This document shows positions 54,886 through 63,038 of a DNA stretch of 64,000 nt, piece after piece. The stretch is from Fusicatenibacter saccharivorans (GTDB lineage: Bacteria > Bacillota > Clostridia > Lachnospirales > Lachnospiraceae). Position 1 is the first letter of the stretch. Each line of letters begins with the position of its first letter. A program made the position numbers and the translations under genes. The notes beneath the pieces were generated by a model that saw only the letters and a list, made by a program, of their open reading frames with translations, was not told where the DNA came from and did not search any database. The stretch lies in NCBI RefSeq assembly GCF_015557635.1, contig NZ_JADNOP010000004.1, positions 170,389-234,388 on the forward strand. The letters are read 5' to 3'.

Positions 54886-55575
54886 ATGAATTGGCTGAGA
54901 TACGTATTACTTGCGGTGTGTATTCTTTCCGCGCTGGCTGGATATCAAAAGGGGCTGGTCCGGACAGTGCTGTCCATGGTGTCCCTGATTCTGGTGACAG
55001 GACTGGCGATCTGGATGAATCCGTATGTGACGGATGTGCTGAATGAGCGGACGGAGCTGCCGCAGTATGTGGAGAAGAAATGTTTAGAGACATTTGAAAA
55101 CAATGAATTTCTGTCGGGGGAAAACCAGTATGTGCAGAAGAAATGGCTGGAGAGCATGGGCGTGCCGGAGGAGCTGGTGAACCAGATTCTCGGAAGCGGC
55201 GCGGTGCAGGAGTACCAGGAGGAACAGCTGCACAGTCTGGCATCCTATGCGGCGAAGGCAGTATCGGAAAAGATTATGAAAGGGATTGCTTTCTTTCTGA
55301 CGCTGGTGCTTGCCGTTGTTTTCGTGACGATTGCGGTGAAAATTGTGGAATTGATTGCGGAGATTCCGGGGATCAGCTTTTTGAACCGCATGGGAGGAGC
55401 AGGACTTGGTGTCGTGCGTGCGGTGCTGTGGATCTGGATTTTCTTTGCGGTGGTGTACTGCTTTCAGGCGACACACTGGGGGAATGTATGCATGAAGCAG
55501 ATCCAGGGCGATATGGCGCTGGCATGGATTCGGGAGAATAATCCGGTGCTGATGCTGTTGAAGAATGTATTATAA
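54886..55575 (+). CDS. CvpA-family membrane protein
   Basis: A 229-residue protein with about four membrane helices. The N-terminal GYQKGLVRTVLSMVSLILV pattern and the C-terminal GISFLNRMGGAGLGVVRAVLW match CvpA (named from colicin V production, function still unclear). The central ~90 residues are extra-membrane. The ATG follows GGAGAAG. Last gene of the LysM-DUF5711-CvpA run. Confidence 0.85.
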   Translation: MNWLRYVLLAVCILSALAGYQKGLVRTVLSMVSLILVTGLAIWMNPYVTDVLNERTELPQYVEKKCLETFENNEFLSGENQYVQKKWLESMGVPEELVNQILGSGAVQEYQEEQLHSLASYAAKAVSEKIMKGIAFFLTLVLAVVFVTIAVKIVELIAEIPGISFLNRMGGAGLGVVRAVLWIWIFFAVVYCFQATHWGNVCMKQIQGDMALAWIRENNPVLMLLKNVL

Positions 55576-55583
55576 GATGAGAA

Positions 55584-55612
55584 AAAACGGTTCCTTGTGG
55601 GGCCGTTTTTTG
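55584..55612 (+). terminator. Terminator after CvpA-type gene
   Basis: AAAAACGGTTCC with GGGGCCGTTTTTT, a short stem and T6. Confidence 0.8.
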
Positions 55613-55629
55613 GTGGGAGGGGGGACGAG

Positions 55630-55944
55630 GAAAAGCGGACGTCGTGTGGGCGGCGGATGCGGTGGGAGGGGAGAAACGTGCCGGGGTGCGGGGCTGTGAT
55701 TTGGGTGGGGCGGAGACCTTGGCGTGGATGGGACGGAACGGGGGAGCACCGAGACAATTCGTCAGGAAAACTGATGTTTTCCCGACTCAGTGTCTCTTGA
55801 AATCCGGCTTTGTGAGCCGGATTTCATCTCCCCCGTTCCGTCCCGTCCGCGTCAGGTTCCGCTCCCACCCAAATCAATGCCCCGCGCCCCGGCACGTTTC
55901 TCCCCTCCCACCGCATCCGCCGCCCACACGCCGACCGCTTTTTC
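55630..55944. repeat. 315-bp element with 117-base inverted repeats
   Basis: The left arm (55630-55746) and right arm (55828-55944) are complementary at most positions, with runs of perfect match such as GTGGGAGGGGAGAAACGTGC. The 81-base centre folds on its own: GAAATCCGGCT/AGCCGGATTTC, GAAAAC/GTTTTC and an enclosing GAGACA/TGTCTC. It is very GC-rich, and ORFs seen across it are produced by the hairpin. It lies right at the border of the AT-rich RiPP cluster. The 240 bases after it are AT-rich with one promoter. Confidence 0.85.
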
Positions 55945-56183
55945 TCTGAAGTTGAGAGCGGAAGAATCTGCTAGATAGAAGGGGATAAGAATGGAAATGA
56001 AAGAACAAATAGGATATTAGTGGAAAAAGTTGAGAGTTGTGGAAAATATGGGGGTTGAACTGATATGAAAAGAAATATCTATAAATATACGTATTTATAT
56101 AAAAAAAATTACATGTTTTTGTGAAAAAAATATTTATGTGAATTTATAATGAATAAAAACTGAAAATATGTACAAAAAGCACA

Positions 56184-56211
56184 TTGAAAAAAGAAGAAAT
56201 ATAGATATAAT
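56184..56211 (+). promoter_or_regulatory. Promoter of the RiPP cluster
   Basis: TTGAAA, a 16-base spacer and TATAAT, about 46 bases upstream of the protease gene. Confidence 0.65.
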
Positions 56212-56257
56212 GTAAGTATGTAGACGAAAAAGAAAAGCTGAACAAGACTATTTGCAT

Positions 56258-57397
56258 ATGAAAAATAAAAAAAACGATGGAAAATATGTAATTATAGATG
56301 ACGGGACAGCAGGGGGGCTGTTTCTGAGTGAGAATGAATACTATGTTGATGAGAATAAAAAAGTTGTTTTGTGCAATTCTGAAAAAAAAGATAATCTGTT
56401 TAGAAAGAGATATAAACTAACACATGGCGATAAGTGTTATAGTATCATCAAATATTTTTGCCCAGAGGTAGAATTTATCTCTATAAAAATTATGGAAACA
56501 GGGGAAAGAGGTAGCATTGATTCATTCAAAGCGGCGTTAGAATGGTGCTTAAAAGAAAAGATAAAACTTGTGCATATGAGTGTTGGAACAACAAATTATA
56601 TAGATGCAAAAAAGATAGAAAATATTATAAAACAAATGGTTTCTAATAAAATGATATTATGTGCAGCGCTATCAAATACAAACTTTCCTACATGGCCGGC
56701 ATGCTTTGATGGGGTTTTCGGGGTAAGAAATTATATTGCTAAATTGCAGGAAAAAGAAATTTCGGTGTCTAAATCATTTCCTTTTTCGGAAATGAATTCG
56801 ATACAGTTAAATTTTGATGACGTTTTAAAGAAGATTGTTGGGAAAGAATACAAATCAAATAGTTTTGCAGCTCCGATTATTACTGTGCTTTTGATATGTT
56901 ATTTAAGGAAAAATAAAAAAGGTTCATACCAAGATGCAAAAAAATTTATTATGAATCATATAAACAAATGTATCTATGAAAAAGAATTGGAATGGAATGG
57001 GATTGTGAATAATAAAGCGTGGTCAATTCCGATAATTTTAACACGTACTGTTATTGGGGCAAAGTTGTTATATGAGTGTTTTGGGAAGGAAGACTATGAG
57101 TGTATAGTATTAACATCAGAAAAGAACCTAAAAGAGTCTTGCGTGGCAGAAATTCCATTAGAATTTTATACGCATGGGAATGTGACAGAGACGTTAATAA
57201 TGGCAGTAAATACAATATACAATCCAGATGTGCTTATTATTCAAACGGATAAAAATATATTTGAAAGTAATAGTTTGATAGATTTTGAGGTTTTTGATAA
57301 AAAAGGATGGAATGTGAAAACAAGGATGGAGCAAATGCAGTTTGAAAATTGTTATAACGCATATAAATGGATAATAATGCAACTTTTAGACGACTAA
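56258..57397 (+). CDS. Cytoplasmic subtilisin-like (S8) peptidase of the RiPP cluster
   Basis: A 379-residue S8-type protease without signal peptide or propeptide. The triad is recognisable though the motifs are worn: Asp14 in VIIDDG, His56 in THGDK and Ser202 in NSFAAP, with oxyanion Asn140 in ALSN. The last ~140 residues are an extra domain with no assignment. The ATG at 56258 is used; a TTG two codons earlier is possible and neither has a clear ribosome site. Subtilases of this kind accompany CLI_3235-type precursor peptides. It probably trims the leader inside the cell, which is inferred from context. Confidence 0.82.
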   Translation: MKNKKNDGKYVIIDDGTAGGLFLSENEYYVDENKKVVLCNSEKKDNLFRKRYKLTHGDKCYSIIKYFCPEVEFISIKIMETGERGSIDSFKAALEWCLKEKIKLVHMSVGTTNYIDAKKIENIIKQMVSNKMILCAALSNTNFPTWPACFDGVFGVRNYIAKLQEKEISVSKSFPFSEMNSIQLNFDDVLKKIVGKEYKSNSFAAPIITVLLICYLRKNKKGSYQDAKKFIMNHINKCIYEKELEWNGIVNNKAWSIPIILTRTVIGAKLLYECFGKEDYECIVLTSEKNLKESCVAEIPLEFYTHGNVTETLIMAVNTIYNPDVLIIQTDKNIFESNSLIDFEVFDKKGWNVKTRMEQMQFENCYNAYKWIIMQLLDD

Positions 57398-57462
57398 AAT
57401 TTACTGGATTACTTTTGCGATCGCAATGGGTAATAAAATTATGCTCGAAGGGAGGTATTCAA

Positions 57463-57636
57463 ATGAAGAAAACGCTTAAAAAGAAAGAACATAAGGGAAG
57501 AAATAATGTGAGTGTTTATGCAAATGGACCGTGTTCATGCACATGCTTTTCTACGTGTGGGTCTGCCTATGTTCAGAAAGCTCAGGCGCAGAATCAGTTA
57601 TACACAAGTGTATTTGGATCTAATGCTAATCACTAA
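57463..57636 (+). CDS. Cys-rich RiPP precursor peptide (CLI_3235-like)
   Basis: A 57-residue peptide with a Lys-rich leader (MKKTLKKKEHKGRNN), a VSVYANGP hinge, a compact CSCTCFSTC core with Cys24, 26, 28 and 32, and a polar tail ending SNANH. This matches the general form of CLI_3235-class bacteriocin precursors, which occur beside CcpM radical SAM maturases. The start is fixed by GAAGGGAGG 7 bases upstream; the frame is open 32 codons further but without support. A hairpin right after it may raise its level over the maturation genes. The modification is not known; cysteine-based crosslinks are plausible. Confidence 0.85.
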   Translation: MKKTLKKKEHKGRNNVSVYANGPCSCTCFSTCGSAYVQKAQAQNQLYTSVFGSNANH

Positions 57637-57648
57637 AATGTAAGAAAG

Positions 57649-57690
57649 ATGAGGGCTGCTACAGTGTTAATTAGTGGTAGTCCTCATTTT
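57649..57690 (+). terminator. Imperfect hairpin after the precursor gene
   Basis: ATGAGG/CCTCAT with a partly paired interior, followed by TTTT. It may be a partial terminator that gives more precursor mRNA than downstream mRNA. Confidence 0.55.
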
Positions 57691-57855
57691 AATTAGAGGA
57701 TAAGTTTAAAAGTTGATTTAAGCATTATAAAAAATCGTTTAAGAATATGGCTAGAAGTATTATAGATCCTTTGAAATAGCGTTTGTTAAAATGTTGATAT
57801 GTTTGTTGTAGAGTAAAAATGCTGACAATAGTAGATTTGATGAAAGAGAATAGAA

Positions 57856-58122
57856 ATGATAGAAGAAAAAGTGAAAGATATATTAAAGAAATATAGAAAT
57901 TTAGAACAGAAAAAAGACTGGAAAAATCAAAAGCTTTTAGGAAATGATCTAAAATTCAGCGCAAGAGATTTGATAAATGTATATGTGGAGTTAGAAAAAG
58001 AATTTGATATTCATTTTAAGGAAAAAGATATTGTGGCTGGAAAATTTGATACATTTGATGACATAATAAAATTGATTAACAAAGAAATAGCATATAAAAC
58101 AAGAGGAAAAGAACATGCATAA
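57856..58122 (+). CDS. Acyl-carrier-like peptide maturation protein
   Basis: An 88-residue helical protein resembling acyl carrier proteins (VYVELEKEFDIHF in helix II, then DTFDDIIKLI). In an ungapped alignment the Ser that normally carries phosphopantetheine is Ala36; Ser35 lies one place earlier. It matches the 'acyl carrier-related' protein reported beside CcpM maturases. It may bind rather than carry a covalent substrate. Its stop overlaps the next gene by 8 bases. Confidence 0.78.
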   Translation: MIEEKVKDILKKYRNLEQKKDWKNQKLLGNDLKFSARDLINVYVELEKEFDIHFKEKDIVAGKFDTFDDIIKLINKEIAYKTRGKEHA

Positions 58123-59521
58123 ACCATTTATTCATTGTTTCAAAACTGCAAAAGAATATTATGTATATGATGTGAATACTGATAAAATTATTCAGGTGTC
58201 TTTCGAAACATATAATTTTTTGGAAAACAATATTTGGGATGAAAAAGCGGAAAGAGAAATAGAAAAGCTAATAAATGAAGGATATTTGAAAAGAACGCGG
58301 GTAGAAGAGGTAAAACATTTTGCTACGGACTTTTTAGAATCTTATTTAGAAAATAGAATGAATCAGTTAGTTTTGCAAGTGACACAAAAATGTAATTTGC
58401 GTTGCAGTTATTGTGTTTATTCTGGTGATTACAAAAATAGAAATCATAGTCAAAAAGAAATGAGCTGGGAAACTGCAAAAGAAGCAGTAGATTATTTGTA
58501 TGGGCATTCGATGTCTAGCGAAGACATATATATATCATTTTATGGCGGAGAGCCATTATTAATGTTCAGATTGATAAAAGAAGTAGTTGAGTATGTGAAG
58601 AGAGAATATTGCCAAAGAACGGTACATTTTAATTTGACCACTAATGGAACGTTGTTTACACCAGAAATTGTTCAGTATTTTATTAAAAATAATATACAAA
58701 TTATGTTTAGTTTGGATGGGCCTAAAGAAGTGCACGATAAAAATAGAATATTTGCAGGAAGTAATAGAGGATCATTTGAAAAATTGAGAGATAGCATGAA
58801 AATGATATATAGTATGGACAGAAAATATTATAAAAAAAATGTGTCTTTCAACACAGTGTTAGATCCCCAAAATGAGTTAAGAACAATATATGAGTTTTTG
58901 GATAAAGATAGGCTGATTTCGAAAAATTTGAGTAGAATATCTGTTTTGAATGATAATTATACGGATAAACAATGTGAATTTAGCGGAGAATTTGTTGAAG
59001 AACAGGAATATGAATATTTTAAATGTTTTCTTTCAAAATTAAAACGAATTAATGAAAAATTTGTGGCTAGAGCAGTAAAAGAAGAATTTGATAATGAAAT
59101 GAGAGAAATTAAACAACATGAGGAAAAAATGCAAGAAGAGATTTCAAAGGTAAATCATCATAGTGGTCCCTGTATTCCAGGCGCGAAAAAAATTTTTGTA
59201 ACAGCAGAAGGAAATATATATCCGTGTGAGCGAGTGAGTGAAATATCAGAAGTTTCCAAAATAGGTGATATAAAAAAAGGAATAGATAAAAACAAAGTGT
59301 TAAATTTGCTAAATATAGAACGATATTCGCAAGACCGGTGTAAGGATTGTTGGGCATATCAACATTGCACAATTTGTATAGCATGTGCAGATGACACTAA
59401 AAATATTTCAAATAAAGAAATAGAAAAACATTGCTGGAAGGTTAGAGGGGGATTTGAAGAGGCAATGAAAAATTACTGTACTTTAAAAGAACTTGGTTAT
59501 AAATTTGAGGAGTATGAATGA
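58115..59521 (+). CDS. ccpM: CcpM-type radical SAM peptide maturase
   Basis: A 468-residue radical SAM enzyme. The first ~85 residues look like a leader-binding domain (YYVYDVNTDKIIQVS). The [4Fe-4S] motif CNLRCSYC has Cys93, 97 and 100, and GGEP is at 144-147. A SPASM-type C-terminus provides Cys353, 371, 409, 412, 418, 421, 424 and 440 for further clusters. This is the architecture of maturases that form thioether or carbon crosslinks on RiPP precursors. It overlaps genes on both sides by 4-8 bases. It most likely acts on the Cys-rich peptide at 57463. Confidence 0.9.
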   Translation: MHKPFIHCFKTAKEYYVYDVNTDKIIQVSFETYNFLENNIWDEKAEREIEKLINEGYLKRTRVEEVKHFATDFLESYLENRMNQLVLQVTQKCNLRCSYCVYSGDYKNRNHSQKEMSWETAKEAVDYLYGHSMSSEDIYISFYGGEPLLMFRLIKEVVEYVKREYCQRTVHFNLTTNGTLFTPEIVQYFIKNNIQIMFSLDGPKEVHDKNRIFAGSNRGSFEKLRDSMKMIYSMDRKYYKKNVSFNTVLDPQNELRTIYEFLDKDRLISKNLSRISVLNDNYTDKQCEFSGEFVEEQEYEYFKCFLSKLKRINEKFVARAVKEEFDNEMREIKQHEEKMQEEISKVNHHSGPCIPGAKKIFVTAEGNIYPCERVSEISEVSKIGDIKKGIDKNKVLNLLNIERYSQDRCKDCWAYQHCTICIACADDTKNISNKEIEKHCWKVRGGFEEAMKNYCTLKELGYKFEEYE

Positions 59522-60567
59522 AAATGTTAAAAAGAGTAGGTATATTTCCGGTAGATCAAGAAAGTATAACACTATTTGAGAACATACATGAATGTAGATA
59601 TGGTGAAATTATGCATATTGCTTCAATAAAAGCATGGGGACTTTGCGGGAAAAAAATTCAACGTTGTGATGGTAGTGAGATAATAATAGAGGAGGGAATA
59701 GGTAATATTATAAAAGAATGTGAAGTGTTAATTCTTCTTGAAAGTTGGCACGATGCATCGCCTGAATATATAAAGAGCGTGGTGAAAACAGCAAAGCAGA
59801 AATCCATAACGATAGTTTCTATTAATAATATCAGGAACAGTTTAGAGATAGATCAGCATTATGAAAATGTCGTTGTTGCTAAAAAATTAAAAATTCAAAA
59901 AAAGTGTGACGATTTAAGAGTAAGAAAGATAAATATTCCGGTTATTTGCGTTTTGGGTTTGACACAAAATAGTGGAAAATTGAAAATGGAATTAGAACTG
60001 CAAAAATGTTTGAAACAAAAAGGATATAAAGTTGCAGCAATTGTTTCTGGATTAAATGGATTAATTGGGAAAGATACATTTTGCTTTGAAAAGAAATATT
60101 TAAATGGGAAAAATAGGAATGAAGAGATAATTATAAATATAAATGCGGCTGTAAAGCGGTTAGAACAAGATTATGATATTGTAATTGTTGGGATACCAGG
60201 AGCATGTCTCTCGTTTAATCCACAATATTCTAATGATTTTGGCATTACTACACAATTGTTTATGTGTGCAATAGAACCAGATTATAGTGTTTTGATGCTA
60301 CTATATATGCGCTATGAAGAAGCGTTTATTAGTCATGTTAAAGATGAGGTTCAAAAAAGATATGATATTACAATTAATGATATTGGAATATCAGAATTTG
60401 CAATTGATATGGATGCGAGTTTTGAACAAAAAAAGATGTGTTTTTTAAAATTAATTGACAAGGAAAGGGATTTTGAGCATTTGAAAAAAATATCAGTTGT
60501 TGATATTAAAAGTGATTCTCAAATAGAAAAATTGAGCGATAGGATTATTTGGACACTTGAAAATTAA
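59518..60567 (+). CDS. TIGR04066-type peptide maturation protein
   Basis: A 349-residue protein whose start overlaps the CcpM stop (ATGA). The N-terminal half resembles the Rossmann-like domain of this family (GIFPVDQESITLFENIHECR in part). A degenerate nucleotide-binding loop follows near 143-152 (GLTQNSGKLK) and a GIPGACLSF segment near 226. The family occurs with CcpM and CLI_3235 peptides; its reaction is unknown. It may use ATP or GTP to act on the peptide or its carrier. AT-rich like its neighbours. Confidence 0.75.
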   Translation: MKMLKRVGIFPVDQESITLFENIHECRYGEIMHIASIKAWGLCGKKIQRCDGSEIIIEEGIGNIIKECEVLILLESWHDASPEYIKSVVKTAKQKSITIVSINNIRNSLEIDQHYENVVVAKKLKIQKKCDDLRVRKINIPVICVLGLTQNSGKLKMELELQKCLKQKGYKVAAIVSGLNGLIGKDTFCFEKKYLNGKNRNEEIIININAAVKRLEQDYDIVIVGIPGACLSFNPQYSNDFGITTQLFMCAIEPDYSVLMLLYMRYEEAFISHVKDEVQKRYDITINDIGISEFAIDMDASFEQKKMCFLKLIDKERDFEHLKKISVVDIKSDSQIEKLSDRIIWTLEN

Positions 60568-60612
60568 ACATAAGCTTGTCGCATTTTGAAATATATAGGG
60601 GGAAGAAAGAAT

Positions 60613-62118
60613 ATGTTGAAAAGAGCAAGCAGAAAATTAAGAAGTACTCCTGCGAAAACATTGATGTATATCATACTGTTTTTAGTACTTTTCCTGGCGA
60701 TATTTTCTATGCTGATGATTGGAATTGCAAGTGGAAATAAAGTGAAAAGAGCACAGGAAACATTGGCCAACTCTATTACTCTGCGCGGGCCGGCCGAGGG
60801 AGAAGCTGGAAAATCATGTACTGTATATGCGATCCCGTCCGCAATCGTAGAAAAGTTCATTGACAGCAATTATGTTCAGGGGTACACCATGGAAGCGGGA
60901 ACATATTGGCTTGATCCGGTGGATACGGAAACATATATCAGCGAGGAGACACAACAGCGCCTAAAAGGTTATCTGAAAGATTCAGGCATGTATACGATGA
61001 CGGCTGTTGGAACACTGGACTGCGCATACGATACCTATTTTCTGGCAAAGGGTTACAGGATTGTGGAAGGAAGCGGACTGAGCTACGGAGAACGGGGCAA
61101 ATACGAAGCTGTGGTAGGAGAAAAATACGCCGAAAAAAATCATCTCCATGTGGGCGATACTGTTAAATATAAAATGGAGCAGGGAACGATCGAATACTAT
61201 AAAGTAAGTGCCCCGGAAGAAATTAGTTTCAAAATTCGAGGCATTTACAGAACTCCAGAGGTTTATCAGTCCGATTCCGTTGTGAATGACTGGCACAATA
61301 ATTTAATTTTTATTCCACTGGATATTTTCTGCGAGTATTCTATGAAAGCATTAAAAATTCAAAATGTGGGATTTAATACAGTTACGGTCTATTTGAAAGA
61401 TACAAAATCAGTTGAACCATTCATAGAAGAAACAAAAAACAAAATAAAAATAGGAAGTGTGGATGATGTTGTACAGACCGATGAAAATGGAATACGTTCC
61501 AGCGTAAAGCCAATGGTAATATCACAGCAGGATTTGGAATCTGGAGAATGGTCCTATCAGTTGATTCGAAACAAGGAATGGTATGAGATGGTTGCGAAAC
61601 CTGTTGAAAAATTGAATCGTCTGATAGGATATATGATCGTAGGATTTGTGACTGCCGGAATTTTACTGTTCGGCATTCTGACCAGCCTGTCAGTCAAAGG
61701 GCGAAAACGTGAGATTGGAATTTTACTTTCGATGGGGGAACACAGAAAAAGGATTTTAGGACAGTTCGTTTTGGAGAATTTGGTTCCGGTTTTGATTGCC
61801 CTGGTTTTTGCGGCGCTGTGTGCGACACCAACAGCAGAGTATTTCGCAGATCGGATGATTTCGAATCAGGCTGAGAAAGTGGAGCAGGAAAATGAAGATC
61901 TGTCGGGAAATATTAAAAACGCGCTCCCGACAAGCGAAATAGCTGCGTATGAATCAACGGGAGTAACTGTTGATACGGATTTGTCCATTGAGTGGAACTG
62001 GAAAATCATGACGGGGATGATTCTTGGTATTTTAGATCTTTTCCTTTTGATATTAATTCTGCAAGTCGGCAAAATAACTAGAGAAAGCCCGGCATCTATA
62101 TTGCTGGACAGAAAGTAG
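60613..62118 (+). CDS. FtsX-like ABC transporter permease
   Basis: A 501-residue permease of the MacB/FtsX type. There is one N-terminal helix (about 16-40), a ~290-residue extracellular domain, then three C-terminal helices (about 343-366, 391-411 and 466-487) with RKREIGILLSMGE in the FtsX loop. The ATG at 60613 follows AGGGGGAAG. The ATPase partner is not in view. Base use changes within the gene: the first ~180 bases are AT-rich like the cluster, then from about 60780 GC-rich codons appear. It may export or give immunity to the mature peptide. Confidence 0.83.
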   Translation: MLKRASRKLRSTPAKTLMYIILFLVLFLAIFSMLMIGIASGNKVKRAQETLANSITLRGPAEGEAGKSCTVYAIPSAIVEKFIDSNYVQGYTMEAGTYWLDPVDTETYISEETQQRLKGYLKDSGMYTMTAVGTLDCAYDTYFLAKGYRIVEGSGLSYGERGKYEAVVGEKYAEKNHLHVGDTVKYKMEQGTIEYYKVSAPEEISFKIRGIYRTPEVYQSDSVVNDWHNNLIFIPLDIFCEYSMKALKIQNVGFNTVTVYLKDTKSVEPFIEETKNKIKIGSVDDVVQTDENGIRSSVKPMVISQQDLESGEWSYQLIRNKEWYEMVAKPVEKLNRLIGYMIVGFVTAGILLFGILTSLSVKGRKREIGILLSMGEHRKRILGQFVLENLVPVLIALVFAALCATPTAEYFADRMISNQAEKVEQENEDLSGNIKNALPTSEIAAYESTGVTVDTDLSIEWNWKIMTGMILGILDLFLLILILQVGKITRESPASILLDRK

Positions 62119-62124
62119 GTGTTC

Positions 62125-63018
62125 ATGAAGAAAAAAAGAATGATAATGATCGTAGCGATGGTTCTGGTGCTGGTATGGCGGGAAGACGTTTTTGCAGTGG
62201 AATCTGGAACGACACAGGTTTCGCTACAGGCAGACTGGCTCCAAGAGGGAGATTACCAGTATAGCGTGGAAGAAGATGAAACTGTAACTTTACGAAACTA
62301 TATCGGGACGGAAAGCGTGATTGTCACACCGAAAGAAGTAGGTGGGAAAGAAGTGACGAGAATCGGAGATTCCTGCTTTTTGAGAAAAACGGATCTTCGG
62401 GCAGTGCAGATATCCGAAGGCATTGTTGAAATCGGGGAATCTGCCTTTGCGGAAGATGGTCAGTACAGTGATACAACTGCTGGGTTTATCAGCATTGTAA
62501 TGCCAAAAACACTAAAAAAGGTAGGAAAAAGCGCATTTCAGGGAACTAGAATCACACAGATTTATTTTTATGATGGTTTAGAGAGCATTGGTGATAATGC
62601 CTTTATGTATTGCTCTTCTTTGTCAAAAATACGGATTCCAGATAGCGTGGAGAAAGTAGGACAATTTTTATTTTTGGGAGCTGGAAAACCCTATGAAGAA
62701 AGTCAAGATAGTGCGATGAAGATTTTTGGCGGAAAAATAGCGGAAGAACTTGCAAAAGATAATCAAAGAGCCGAATATGGTGGTGAAGAAATGCAGGAAA
62801 TTTCGATCCAGTATTGGCTTGAGAAGAAGGAGAATGAAACGAAAGAAGAGGTTATAGGACAAAAATATTTTGATAAAAATGATACAGGCTTTGAAAAAGT
62901 ATTTTTTAAGGCTCCTTCGAGTGGAGAAAAGCAAAGTGGGAAAATAGTCTGGATGGACATATTTCTTGGGGTGTGTATGGTTGGACTAATAGGAATCAGT
63001 GTTTGCTTAAAGGATTAA
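62125..63018 (+). CDS. Exported BspA-type leucine-rich repeat protein
   Basis: A 297-residue protein with a signal peptide (about 1-24), three to four BspA/LRR_5 repeats (for example ITQIYFYDGLESIGDNAFMYCSSL in part, KIRIPDSVEKVG) and a C-terminal membrane helix (about 275-295). The ATG at 62125 has AGGTG upstream; a GTG six bases earlier is possible. It starts 7 bases after the permease stop, so the two are cotranscribed. Such proteins often mediate binding at the cell surface; immunity or sensing of the peptide is a guess. Confidence 0.8.
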   Translation: MKKKRMIMIVAMVLVLVWREDVFAVESGTTQVSLQADWLQEGDYQYSVEEDETVTLRNYIGTESVIVTPKEVGGKEVTRIGDSCFLRKTDLRAVQISEGIVEIGESAFAEDGQYSDTTAGFISIVMPKTLKKVGKSAFQGTRITQIYFYDGLESIGDNAFMYCSSLSKIRIPDSVEKVGQFLFLGAGKPYEESQDSAMKIFGGKIAEELAKDNQRAEYGGEEMQEISIQYWLEKKENETKEEVIGQKYFDKNDTGFEKVFFKAPSSGEKQSGKIVWMDIFLGVCMVGLIGISVCLKD

Positions 63019-63038
63019 AAATATTATATTTGTGAACA

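Noticed and set aside
55597..55978. Several overlapping plus-strand frames of 60-100 residues
   Set aside because: They lie within the GC-rich long inverted repeat, where stop codons are rare; both arms read as low-complexity Pro/Arg/Gly sequence.
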